Position numbers and translations under genes: made by a program. The notes under the pieces are model-generated. The model saw only the letters and a list, made by a program, of their open reading frames with translations. It was not told the origin of the DNA and made no database searches. Of a stretch of 64,000 nt of DNA, positions 11,171-19,879 are shown in pieces (the first letter of the stretch is position 1; every line of letters begins with the position of its first letter). The stretch is taken from the NCBI GenBank assembly GCA_009767595.1, contig VSDK01011186.1, positions 54,927 to 118,926 of the forward strand. The letters are read 5' to 3'. Source of the stretch: Symbiodinium kawagutii. Lineage: Eukaryota > Sar > Dinophyceae > Suessiales > Symbiodiniaceae.

Positions 11171-11857
11171 TGTGTGGAAATCAAAAGGGATGGGCGACCG
11201 TATCACTCTTAGAATCTGTTCCAAAGTGTTCTAAAAATGAAATGGTTGGATTTTGTTCACTCCAGGTGATCCAAAACTTTGTTGGAAGAACTTCCATTGA
11301 AGGGCACAACTGACGCTGCGGTTGAGCTCAGCTCTGTAAACTGGGCCGACCAATTTCCAGTCTCCAAAGCAAGGAAAAATGGGAGGTCTCAGGGTGTTTT
11401 GATAAGGGCTGCCATGTCAAGGATGCGGGTGATGATGAGGGTACTGACGAGGAGGATTATGGTGACTATTTGCAGGTCACGCGCTTGCAGGCGTAACCCA
11501 CAGGGCTTGGTGAGATTGTTTATGTTTATGCACTACCCGAAATCATAAAGTGGTGACCCCTAGTTCCCAAATAGTCCTTTGCAATAGGAACTCCGAAAAG
11601 AGCAAGCTTCATAAAAGGAAACCAAGATGCGACATCTCGTCCCAACGATTGGTCATCATTAGTCACAAGCACTGAAAGCCGGGCAGCCAAGAAACAATTT
11701 GCAACTGTTGAACAAATGTGAGTGGCTCAAGTGGAGATATCCATAAATGGCAGTACTATCATCAGTCTCAGTCTTAGCAGGATCAACATCCAAATAGTGG
11801 GGTACACCACCTACAGTAGATTTTCCAGTAGATTTTCCATGCTTAAACGACTTAGGG

Positions 11858-12650
11858 TCACTTCGAAGAAGTGCTGATTTGCTTCAGACACTGACAGTCA
11901 GTCGCCCGCGTACGGCCTCTTTTTAACGAAAAAAATGGATCGACACAAGGCTCATCCAAAGTTGAATTGCGGCAGCAATCTTCAGCTAAAATGTGAGCAA
12001 TCAAAGAGTACACAGTAGCCATCCCCCTGAAAAGAGCTGAGGTCGTAAAAAGAGGATTCAAACCGAACCATCTAAAACTTCCCGGTGGGGGAATAAGCGC
12101 TCTATACGGTGAACATGTGGTTGAAAATCCCGTAAAACAAATCATGATGGATTGACAGCGTCTGGTAAATCTATAGGTCGAACTTATTCCCTGAGCACGT
12201 GTGCTTTGCTCATGTGTCCACATTCGACAAGCAGCGACAGGTCGATTTGCAAAGTTGCGTTTCCTGTGAGTGCACCCCGCGCCACAGCCACACTCTGCTT
12301 CGCACAAAACACGTGTTGCATATGCCATGGGCCCCAGGTGCGTAGCATGTGCATCTACTGCGGAAGTTAACAGCGAGGTTGACGTGACACCACACTCCTG
12401 ACTTTCGTAGCATGTGCATTGTTGCCCAGGGAACCAGCGACGTTGACATAGGCATACCTCCCCCAAGCCCCGATGTTGCATTATTGTTGAAATCGTGCGC
12501 GACTACTAGCGTGTTTTTCCCTCCGCTAGCTGAAACTTGTGATGTTCGAAATCCAACCACATGGAAGTGCGTCCATCCTTCCCTGATAAACCTATTAATC
12601 GTGCACACAGAAACCAAACTTAATGGACGTGCCTCTCCCGAGGTCGGCAC
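11858..12650 (-). other. Cys-rich open region, possible exon(s) of gene 3
   Basis: Two overlapping minus-strand frames (207 and 146 codons) are open. One contains CEAECGCGAGCTHRKRN, superficially like the cysteine cluster before SET domains. After an ACTCACAG acceptor another frame reads NATLQIDLSLLVECGHMSKA and stops. Part of the openness comes from an imperfect 67-bp tandem duplication (12341-12475). I cannot decide which frame is used. Confidence 0.3.
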
Positions 12651-13282
12651 AGCCCATTTTGAACAAAGTCCCCCCAGTGATTTTTTGTTGGATTCGCTGT
12701 GGTGAACGACAAAATTTAGGGCATCCCGGAAATTTCAACTGATAAGTAGGGATGGTTATCTGGTTCTTGGGGTCCTCATGGGCTATCTGGTTTATAGACA
12801 CTCGTTTATCTAGAAGGTATATGATTACCAATAAAGGTGTATTATGTTGCATTTGTGGTCATCTATGATTAGTATTCAACTGGTGAATCATCACCTTGTT
12901 TATCCCTGCAACTGGCCTTCTCAGCACTTTCCAGTGGGCAAGGAGAAGCAATGAAAAAAATCACTTGCAACCATTATGACTCTTCACAAACCTACACAAA
13001 CCACGAGACATAGTAGTTGTATCATACAACCACAAACAAATCATTAACCACCACATTATCTACCATAGTTTACAATCAGTTCGCGATTATCAACCATCAA
13101 CCATCAATTTACCTCTCAGTCTGGTATCACCCTTCATCCTTGCGGTGTGTTTGTACTTTATCAGGCAAACAAATGCATCAGCAAGCAAAGATGTGGTTGG
13201 AATTTCATGTTTTTCGCATCCACAACCACCAGCACGGCCAGCACCACCAGCACCACCACAACCACCAACAGCTGACATCCAC

Positions 13283-13329
13283 TTGGGAAGGTTTCTCTTT
13301 CAGCTCGAGGTGGAAGATTGCTCCCAGAA
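13283..13329 (-). CDS. Short exon of gene 3
   Basis: A 47-bp exon: acceptor CTAGAAAGCAG, donor GTGGAT. It reads LGAIFHLELKEKPSQ after two bases that complete the last codon of the exon at 15131-15266. The plus strand is open with a proline-rich frame. Confidence 0.5.
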
Positions 13330-15130
13330 CTGCTTTCTAGGCAAATCTCTGTGGTGCTTCTGTGCTCTGGGGTAGACGCGGTTCTTCATGTTCGCTAGGG
13401 AATGGCCCTCACAAAACAATTTGGGAGGTTCTCAAAACAGGCACCCTAAACATTGTTGGTTCATTTCTTTTGATAATGATTCATGGATGATTTGCGGGTT
13501 CCCTATCTTGAGCAGCACCCAAATTAATGATCGTATACGCTTTGTATCGTATTATCAAATCATTAAGCACTTTTGCAAACCCTCACAGTGCCTCGTATGA
13601 CTTCAGAACTCTGTACCCGCAGTCATATCCCTTAAATGAGTGGAACAGGCATGTTTGTTGAGATATCAATCAGCCCTTTCATGAGCATCTGGTGATAGTT
13701 GGCTTTGACCCGCGCCCTTCGGGTCGATTACACATGTGGAGTCCGTCTTCCGACTGCGGAAATGAACAACAAAAGACCCAGTTACAATACAAATGGTTCT
13801 TTACTTCCTGATTAAACTCCATGTGATATGTTTTTAAGTCTAAAGTGGTTTTAGTCTCTACAAGTGGTTCTTTACTTCCTGACTAAACATATATTTCCCA
13901 TGGATACCATGTAGTCCGCTAAAACCTGTAGATTTAAAAACCATCAGGGATGTTTATCAAGCAGTATTCATCACTAATCAAGTATTGCCTGCAAGCAATT
14001 ACCACTGTTATTACTGTATGGGCAAACCGTGGATTAATCAATTTTACAATATTGGTCATTACATAGTTCTTCCTGACGCTGATGATCAATGCATGTCAAT
14101 CAATAACCAATGTTGACTTGTTGTTATTTGTTAACCCACTTTTTTCGAGGCATGACCGGTGACATTATCATTCATTTTCCTCTGCTGTATGTTGTTCTCA
14201 TTCTCTCCACCATGAAAATATATATTATACGACAATTTGTTGCTAAGGATCACCAGTAAACCGCCTGACCCCTGCGCCTGCTATTGATTATGAGTCACCA
14301 ACATTGTTCTATAACCATCGTTTAACACTTACTAACCATCGTTAACCACATCTATTCACCATTACAAACCATTAAATCAACCGTCACCAATGATCATTAA
14401 GCATGACAACCTAAGCATCATCGACCATCACTATACCATCGTGAGCCATTGTCATACCATGGGCATGGGCAAGATCAAATAAGAAACCACCGTAACCATC
14501 CTATATCATCCTATGCCATCTTGAGCCATCACTTTATAATTGCACAGTACTGGAGAAACATCAGCAACCATTACTATATCATCACCAGCATTAGTTATAC
14601 CATTGAACGTTCCTTTTAAACAAATACATACAAGCAATACATTTATCAATTGTTACACATGTTGAACCAACCAACTAACCATCATTTTGAGAGAAAAATG
14701 GCCACGGGTCAAGACCCTGGCATGCAAGTGAGCATCCCAAGAATGAATAAACTATTCTTTGCTGGGATGTTCATCTACCCTTTCTGAGGTACTGTAATGA
14801 CTGTCATCTTTTAAACCAACTTTACCCATCGAGTTGTCAGCCTGGCATCACAAACATTCAACCTCAATGGCTTGGTGCATTTCAGAAGTTTCCATTGACA
14901 CTTTCACGCGTTTTTTTTCAAATCTTCTCAGCCAAATTGTTTTGAGATATTATTGAGTCCGTTCAAGGGAAATGCATTGCAGCTTTAATCTAAACAAATC
15001 TATCAAATCTAAACCCCTGAAAAACATGTCTATCTTTTCAGCTGCTGACTGTAGCTGTGGTGTTTATCCTCAACCATCACCTTGAAAGAACCACCATCCT
15101 TAACCATGATGGTCTTAACATTCACCATAC
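13330..15130 (-). other. Intron with AACCAT repeats
   Basis: AT-rich. Positions 14280-14620 are a long run of ACCATC/AACCAT words. A short duplicated phrase (AGTGGTTCTTTACTTCCTGA) occurs near 13790 and 13863. No coding signal. Confidence 0.5.
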
Positions 15131-15266
15131 CCAGCAGCACCAGCGGATGCAGTGTGCCGCTCATTGGTTCTTCAAGGTTCGCTTCAGGCTGCAGGCGATG
15201 CACCGGCCGGCCAGCAGCCCTTCCAGCATGCCCGGCAGGCCGTTGCATCGCCTTCGCCGTCAAAGC
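15131..15266 (-). CDS. Exon of gene 3
   Basis: Acceptor CTTGAAGAG (phase 0), donor GTATGG. Begins ALTAKAMQRPAGHAGRAAGR, continues PVHRLQPEANLEEPMSGTLH and ends PLVLL. It lies just downstream, on the transcribed strand, of a C-rich pentamer tract (15330-15425) that could serve as an unusual pyrimidine tract. Function unknown. Confidence 0.6.
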
Positions 15267-15329
15267 CTCTTCAAGCCGATCATTGGGTGTCACGTTGCGT
15301 GGCGAACCATGGCGGTGGGGTGGTGGGGT

Positions 15330-15425
15330 GGTTGGTTGGTTGTGTCGGGTCGGGTCGGGTCGGGTCGGGTCGGGTTGCGTTGGGTTGGGTTGGGTTGGGT
15401 TGGGTTGGGTTGGGTTGGGTTGTGG
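15330..15425. repeat. (TCGGG)n/(TTGGG)n pentamer tract
   Basis: GGGTC units (about six) are followed by GGGTT units (about eight) on the plus strand, giving more than a dozen evenly spaced G-triplets. All six frames stay open through it, which explains long spurious ORFs (Gly-Trp-Val or Pro-Thr-Gln repeats). It lies in the intron between the exons at 15131 and 15539. Confidence 0.9.
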
Positions 15426-15538
15426 TGTGCTGTGTTGTGTTGGTTGGTTGGCTGGTTGGCATTCAAACCCCCCAGAGTACCAAAACAGTAGGGTGCTTGA
15501 GGTTGATGTGTGGCCCCTTGTGCAACCAAGCACCTTAC

Positions 15539-15628
15539 TGTTGGTTGGCTCGTCAAGGCCCCGGCGATGTGTCGTTTTCTTCGCCAGCCGACGAAGCACT
15601 GACCAAGAGCTGCCTCAGATTCAAACAG
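15539..15628 (-). CDS. Exon of gene 3
   Basis: One of the clearest exons: acceptor GCCCAGCTCAG, exactly 30 codons in phase 0, donor GTAAGG. Reads LFESEAALGQCFVGWRRKRH then IAGALTSQPT. The ALGQCFVGWRR pattern loosely recalls Sfi1-type repeats (hydrophobic...F..W+), but one copy proves nothing. Confidence 0.7.
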
Positions 15629-16154
15629 CTGAGCTGGGCGCCATAGCTAAAGCGGTTGCCACGTATGTCCATGCCTAAAAATCAAACGAATAAATGCTTT
15701 ATGTATGCACAAGTCTGCGGGAATAGATCAATTAGCAAACACATATATATTGGTATATAAATATGTAAAAAAAAAACATATACGTGTAGAAATAGCGTTG
15801 ATTTGACATGCTGCGATACATGGCTATTTGTAAATTTGTAAATGTAAAGAACAGGTGTGTATACATGTTACATTATGTACATACATATAAGTACATTATA
15901 AGTATACTGTAAGATATATTAAGTATAAGTATACCGGATGATTGAAGATTGATTATGCGCCTATATATTGTTTGTTGGTTCATGACTCATTGTGCTCAGA
16001 CTAGACACAAACGAAAGCGTAAGTGAAAGTCAAACACCTCTACAGACTCCTTCACGGTCGTGAAGCCATGAACGAGAACCAACAACATCAGGTGGCGCAA
16101 CGTATCTTCATTGCTTGCTCTCATTGGCGTGAGAATGTTCCATGGGTAGGTGCG

Positions 16155-16155
<1 letters not shown>

Positions 16156-16205
<50 letters not shown>

Positions 16206-16209
16206 CCAG

Positions 16210-16288
<79 letters not shown>
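16156..16288. repeat. (ATC)n/(GAT)n trinucleotide tract
   Basis: About 44 consecutive ATC units with one interruption (ACCAGC near 16204). Depending on frame it encodes poly-Ser, poly-Ile, poly-His, poly-Asp or poly-Met. There is no evidence it is translated. Confidence 0.95.
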
Positions 16289-16544
16289 GGTTGGGACAAT
16301 CATCCCAGCAACATGCCCATTTCTCCTTGGTGTCGACATGACGAGGTGCACATGCATATTTTCTTTATATATATATATATGTTCACATATATGGGAGTGA
16401 AAAGGGGTACCCCCAAATCATCTAATTCAAAGCACTTTGAGTACTAAACAGATCCTTTGTTTGGTGTGCCCTAGTTTAAGAAACCACCATGCCATATGTA
16501 TATAATGATAATTTACACATGTATGATTCTGTATGCTCATCTAT

Positions 16545-16655
16545 CTGGTTGGTGGTTTCAACTCCTATGCGAAAATATGAGTCAACCAACCAATTATCAA
16601 TAATTACTAGGGAAAGTTGAACAAGTGAATCAAACCACTAACCAGTAGTTGAACT
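16545..16655. mobile_element. Family C MITE-like element
   Basis: Begins CTGGTTGGTGGTTTCAA and carries the core CAACCAACCAATTATCAAT...ACTAGGGAAA before AACCACTAACCAGTAG. Other copies: about 19245-19355, 24132-24238, 32812-32918, 36687-36785 and (decayed) 37195-37290. The ends are inverted repeats of CTGGTTGGTGGTTT. Confidence 0.65.
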
Positions 16656-16786
16656 GCACCATCATTGTTAGTTACTATCCCTATTATCAACCATTATTCA
16701 AGGTTACCCCTATCAAACCACCAACCAGTAGTTTGTTTAACCACCATTGTTGCTTATTATCCCCTATTATTAACCATTAAAGGAGT

Positions 16787-17014
16787 TATAAGTTGTAAGC
16801 CCTTTAAAAAACACCAACCTGCGAGCTATGTTTGACTCTGCTTTATAAGTTGTAAGCCCTTTAAAAAACACCAACCTGCGAGCTATGTTTGACTCTGCTT
16901 TATAAGTTGTAAGCCCTTTAAAAAACACCAACCTGCGAGCTATGTTTGACTCTGCTTTATAAGTTGTAAGCCCTTTAAAAAACACCAACCTGCGAGCTAT
17001 GTTTGACTCTGCTT
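16787..17014. repeat. 57-bp tandem repeat, four identical copies
   Basis: Units start at 16787, 16844, 16901 and 16958 and appear identical. On the minus strand each unit contains AAAGCAG, then a 19-bp segment ending CTCGCAG, then GTTGGT: an AG acceptor-like and a GT donor-like site. The copy nearest the exon supplies the proposed 3' end of the exon at 16990-17103. As 57 is a multiple of three, one minus frame is open as a 19-residue peptide repeat. Confidence 0.9.
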
Positions 17015-17103
17015 GTTTCACCAATCTCGATGTGGCATGCGCAGCATTGCGCGAGCGGCTGCATCAAAGCCGTGCCCTGTTTGAAGGTGGCTCTGGTCTG
17101 ATC
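16990..17103 (-). CDS. Exon of gene 3 ending inside a tandem repeat
   Basis: Acceptor CGCCTTTCCAG (AG at 17104-17105), 38 codons in phase 0, donor GTTGGT in the first 57-bp repeat unit. Begins DQTRATFKQGTALMQPLAQC and ends GETSRVKHSSQ, the last residues coming from the repeat. An earlier donor (GTGAAA at 17016-17021) would exclude the repeat but leave the frame out of phase with the exon at 15539-15628. Confidence 0.6.
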
Positions 17104-17705
17104 CTGGAAAGGCGGCGTGGCAGTGAACCATGGCCCAAGTTTGTTAAGAAAGTATTGGGCTGTCTAACCATGGAAGCCATAAATGAAAGCCATATTAGTG
17201 TTAACAAAAATCATGTATAACTGTATAATAGTTATAATGGGCTTTCCAAATTATTGTTCATCTATAATACTTCTAAATATTTATTATGGTGTGACAAAAG
17301 ACATAACAAAAACTGGTGTTATAGATGGCTATGGAATAACAAAAACCGGTGTTTCTAACCATGTTTTTTCTTGTTAAGAAAGATGTACTTGGCTTTAGTT
17401 ATAAGCCAAAAACAAATTGGTTTATAGATGTGAACAAGACTGCATTGGCAGTGCATCATGACTCTTGACCCACGTTAGACTTTTCAGGTGATCTTCCCAG
17501 TATCTTGGAATCCGTTCCCACCGAAGCTTTTATGTAGCCAGTTGATTTATGGAAGCATATCCATTGCAGAACTTGGTGGCTTGATATAATCTGAGTAAAA
17601 AATATCAGCAGCTCAGTGGATGACATGGCTGCACAATGTCGCAAGCGGCTGGGATTCCCCTCAACTACCTCAGGGGATAAAATCAATCTTGCGCAACACA
17701 TCTGG
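17104..17705 (-). other. Intronic stretch
   Basis: AT-rich unique sequence. A frame at 17456-17722 is open on minus but has no clear splice sites. Confidence 0.35.
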
Positions 17706-17718
17706 TGGCAGGACTTTT

Positions 17719-18342
17719 TCATTGCCTAGCAAAAGGTGACGCTGGTGGCAAAGCCGGTGGCAAAGCCGGTGGCATGGCCGGTGGCAGAGCTGGTGGCATA
17801 GCTGGTGGCATGGCTGGAGGCATGGCCGGTGGGATGGCCGGTGGCATAGCTAGTGGCATGGCTGGTGGCATGGCCGGTGGCATGGCCGGTGGCATAGCCG
17901 GTGGGACGGCATGGTGCATGGCTGGCAAGGCTGGCATGGCTGCCATGGCCGGTGGGGCAGGCTGTAACACTGGTGGCATGCTGCTAGACCCGAGCATGGC
18001 CGGAGGTAGAGGCTGTGGCCATGCCATCGGCGGTGCAGGGCGCGGTGCTGNNNNNNNNNNNNNNNNNNNNNNNNNNNNNNNNNNNNNNNNNNNNNNNNNN
18101 NNNNNNNNNNNNNNNNNNNNNNNNNNNNNNNNNNNNNNNNNNNNNNNNNNNNNNNNNNNNNNNNNNNNNNNNNNNNNNNNNNNNNNNNNNNNNNNNNNNN
18201 NNNTGTGGCTGCAGGTGTAGATCGTGGCAAAGCTTGAGTCGTGGCTGGCAACGTCAGGAGACGAAGAATCTCTCCTCGGCTTCGGGCGCGGAGGAAATCC
18301 CGAGGTTTCAAGGAACGAATGGGTGGGATGTTGCCTGGTCAT
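17719..18342 (-). CDS. Pro-Ala-Met-rich repeat region, probable exon, interrupted by a gap
   Basis: On minus, a frame from 18342 reads SFLETSGFPPRPKPRRDSSS. After the N gap it becomes a long run of PPAM units with PPAI, PLAM and PPAL variants, ending PFARQ. On plus the same DNA encodes a Gly-Ala-Met repeat (MAGG). Minus is preferred only because neighbouring genes run that way. Another minus frame upstream of the gap (KPRDFLRARSRGEILRLLTL) is also plausible. It could be the proline-rich beginning of gene 3. Confidence 0.4.
   Translation of the reverse strand: MTRQHPTHSFLETSGFPPRPKPRRDSSSPDVASHDSSFATIYTCSHXXXXXXXXXXXXXXXXXXXXXXXXXXXXXXXXXXXXXXXXXXXXXXXXXXXXAPRPAPPMAWPQPLPPAMLGSSSMPPVLQPAPPAMAAMPALPAMHHAVPPAMPPAMPPAMPPAMPLAMPPAIPPAMPPAMPPAMPPALPPAMPPALPPALPPASPFARQ
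18051..18203. other. Assembly gap (153 N)
   Basis: A run of 153 N within the low-complexity region, probably an unresolved repeat length. 153 is a multiple of three, but the true length is unknown. Confidence 1.
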
Positions 18343-19706
18343 GAAACCTGCGAATAAAATGACATGTCATGTTGGTTTTGCCAAGTTTTGTGGTCATCGG
18401 TGAATTGGGGCCCTGAAATACCTTCTGCATCCTACTGCTATATTAGTCCAACCATAATATACCCAGATAAACCCATCCATCCAGAACCATCCAAGCTGTT
18501 CTTCAGAAGATGCTCGTTGTGACCGTCAAAGTATTTGTTGCTTCTGGTCCATCATGGGATGCTACAAGATTGCAACACCCTCTGAAAAATGTAGTGGAAA
18601 TATTCTAAGAGGCTGAAGACTGCATGTTTTTTCAGCAATCTTGATAGGTACACTGAGTGATGAACTACTGCTACAGAGCATATACCCTCTGACAAGTCGA
18701 CATGGCCACACAAAGGATTATTTTTGGGAAAACCCAGGAAAAATTGATGCTTTGAAAACTCCGATGATTAAAATCCTGGCTGATTTGGGGGTACTCCCAG
18801 CTATTAAGGAACCACCTTTGGTAGAACAGCCGTGCATTCTCAGCCCCCACGGGTCGGTCGCCCAGCAGGTGGATGGTCCTAGCCCCTGTTTGCTGACCAT
18901 TGACCTTGTAATAATGATACGGGTAGCTACAGTAGGTACCACCAACCAATCGTAGATCAAGTTTTATTACTATTGTGAGTACAATGTAGGGTGAGGCTAC
19001 CCATAGATTCATAAACCTACGTATGTTTGCCAGGGTTCCCAAATCATCCGACAGTAACCATTGTTAGTAGTAACGCAACAAATTTTGGCACCTCTATTTT
19101 AAGCAACCACCAGTTTACCCTCAGTTGTTCATGTTAATATGGATTTGTCCCTAAATGGTGTACCCGCAAAACTGTTGGTATCCTTAATGGTTAGATAAGA
19201 ACTTGAATGATTAGCAGGTACCATTGATCTTTGGACAACCCCAAACTGGTCGGTGGTTTCAACCCCTAACATATACTTGTCACCCACCCAACCAACCAAC
19301 CATTTGTTGATGCAGCTGGAATAAAATGTGAATCCATAGTCAAACCACGAACCCGTAGGACCAGTAGTTGTTTAACATTTTTTCTTCTTCATTATCCCAT
19401 ATTATAAATCACAAATGAATCCCTAGAAATCTAGACTGCTTGGTTTAACCCTTATTCTTAGAATTATCATCCCCTATTACTACTACAATCCCCCATTAAC
19501 AAGTTGATCTACCATTGAAATCCCCCATGGATTAACAATCCATTGATCCCCTAAATCATGTTAGAATTATAATCCCCTATTGATTACCTCCTTTAATCCA
19601 TTGATCTGGCTGTGGGTCAAAACCCCGTACCCCTGGTTCCCCTATCATTAACCATTATTTTGCCTTATTATTGGTTGGTTAATATTGACCCATAGCCATC
19701 TACCAT
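18343..19706. other. Intergenic stretch between gene 2 and gene 3
   Basis: No exon recognised. Holds a family C copy (about 19245-19355) and a family B copy (about 19606-19702) that ends within 5 bases of the gene 2 stop codon. I could not identify a polyadenylation signal or promoter. Confidence 0.4.
19606..19702. mobile_element. Family B MITE-like element
   Basis: TGGCTGTGGGTCAAAACCCC on the left, TTGACCCATAGCCA on the right. Its right end lies immediately downstream of the gene 2 stop codon at 19707-19709, so the element probably lies in the 3' UTR. Confidence 0.75.
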
Positions 19707-19879
19707 TCACAGTTGCAAAAAATCACGCAAAGCTGCATGGAATTCACTGCCCCAGGTTCCGCTCTCCGGTCGTTCCATGGCAGCTACTCGCTCCAACACC
19801 TCCCTCAGTGGTCTGGCAGCGGTGTCTGGATGCGCCTGCCACCGCAGCAGCTGCAGGGCAAGGTCGGTACGGTGAAGCT
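19707..19879 (-). CDS. Gene 2 terminal exon, C-terminus of the channel-ankyrin protein
   Basis: Acceptor GCTGTTTAG, then 56 codons and a TGA stop at 19707-19709. After AG (completing a Lys codon) it reads LHRTDLALQLLRWQAHPDTA, continues ARPLREVLERVAAMERPESG and ends SEFHAALRDFLQL. The first part resembles the helical half of an ankyrin repeat, followed by a C-terminal helix. The plus strand is open but lower in quality. Confidence 0.65.

Larger units (their letters stand above)
15629..16989 (-). other. Intron with ATC tract, family A and family C elements
   Basis: Contains TA-rich DNA (15730-15960), the ATC trinucleotide tract (16156-16288), a family A copy (about 16395-16490), a family C copy (about 16545-16655) and the first three copies of the 57-bp tandem repeat. 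Long ORFs here are artefacts of the ATC tract. Confidence 0.6.

Noticed and set aside
12210..12330. CEAECGCGAGC as a pre-SET zinc cluster
   Set aside because: No SET domain follows, the frame may not be used, and a competing frame starts at a good acceptor.
13145..13375. Plus frame GRFLFQLEVEDCSQNC resembling the start of a cyclophilin, with a GTAGAC donor
   Set aside because: Only a loose match. The minus exon 13283-13329 fits the phase of gene 3.
15030..15678. Long overlapping ORFs on both strands (144-198 codons)
   Set aside because: Held open by the GGGTY pentamers. Splice sites show two separate minus exons (15131-15266 and 15539-15628).
16023..16447. ORFs with poly-Ser, poly-His, poly-Asp, poly-Ile and poly-Met
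   Set aside because: Translations of the ATC/GAT microsatellite in different frames, with no flanking coding signal.
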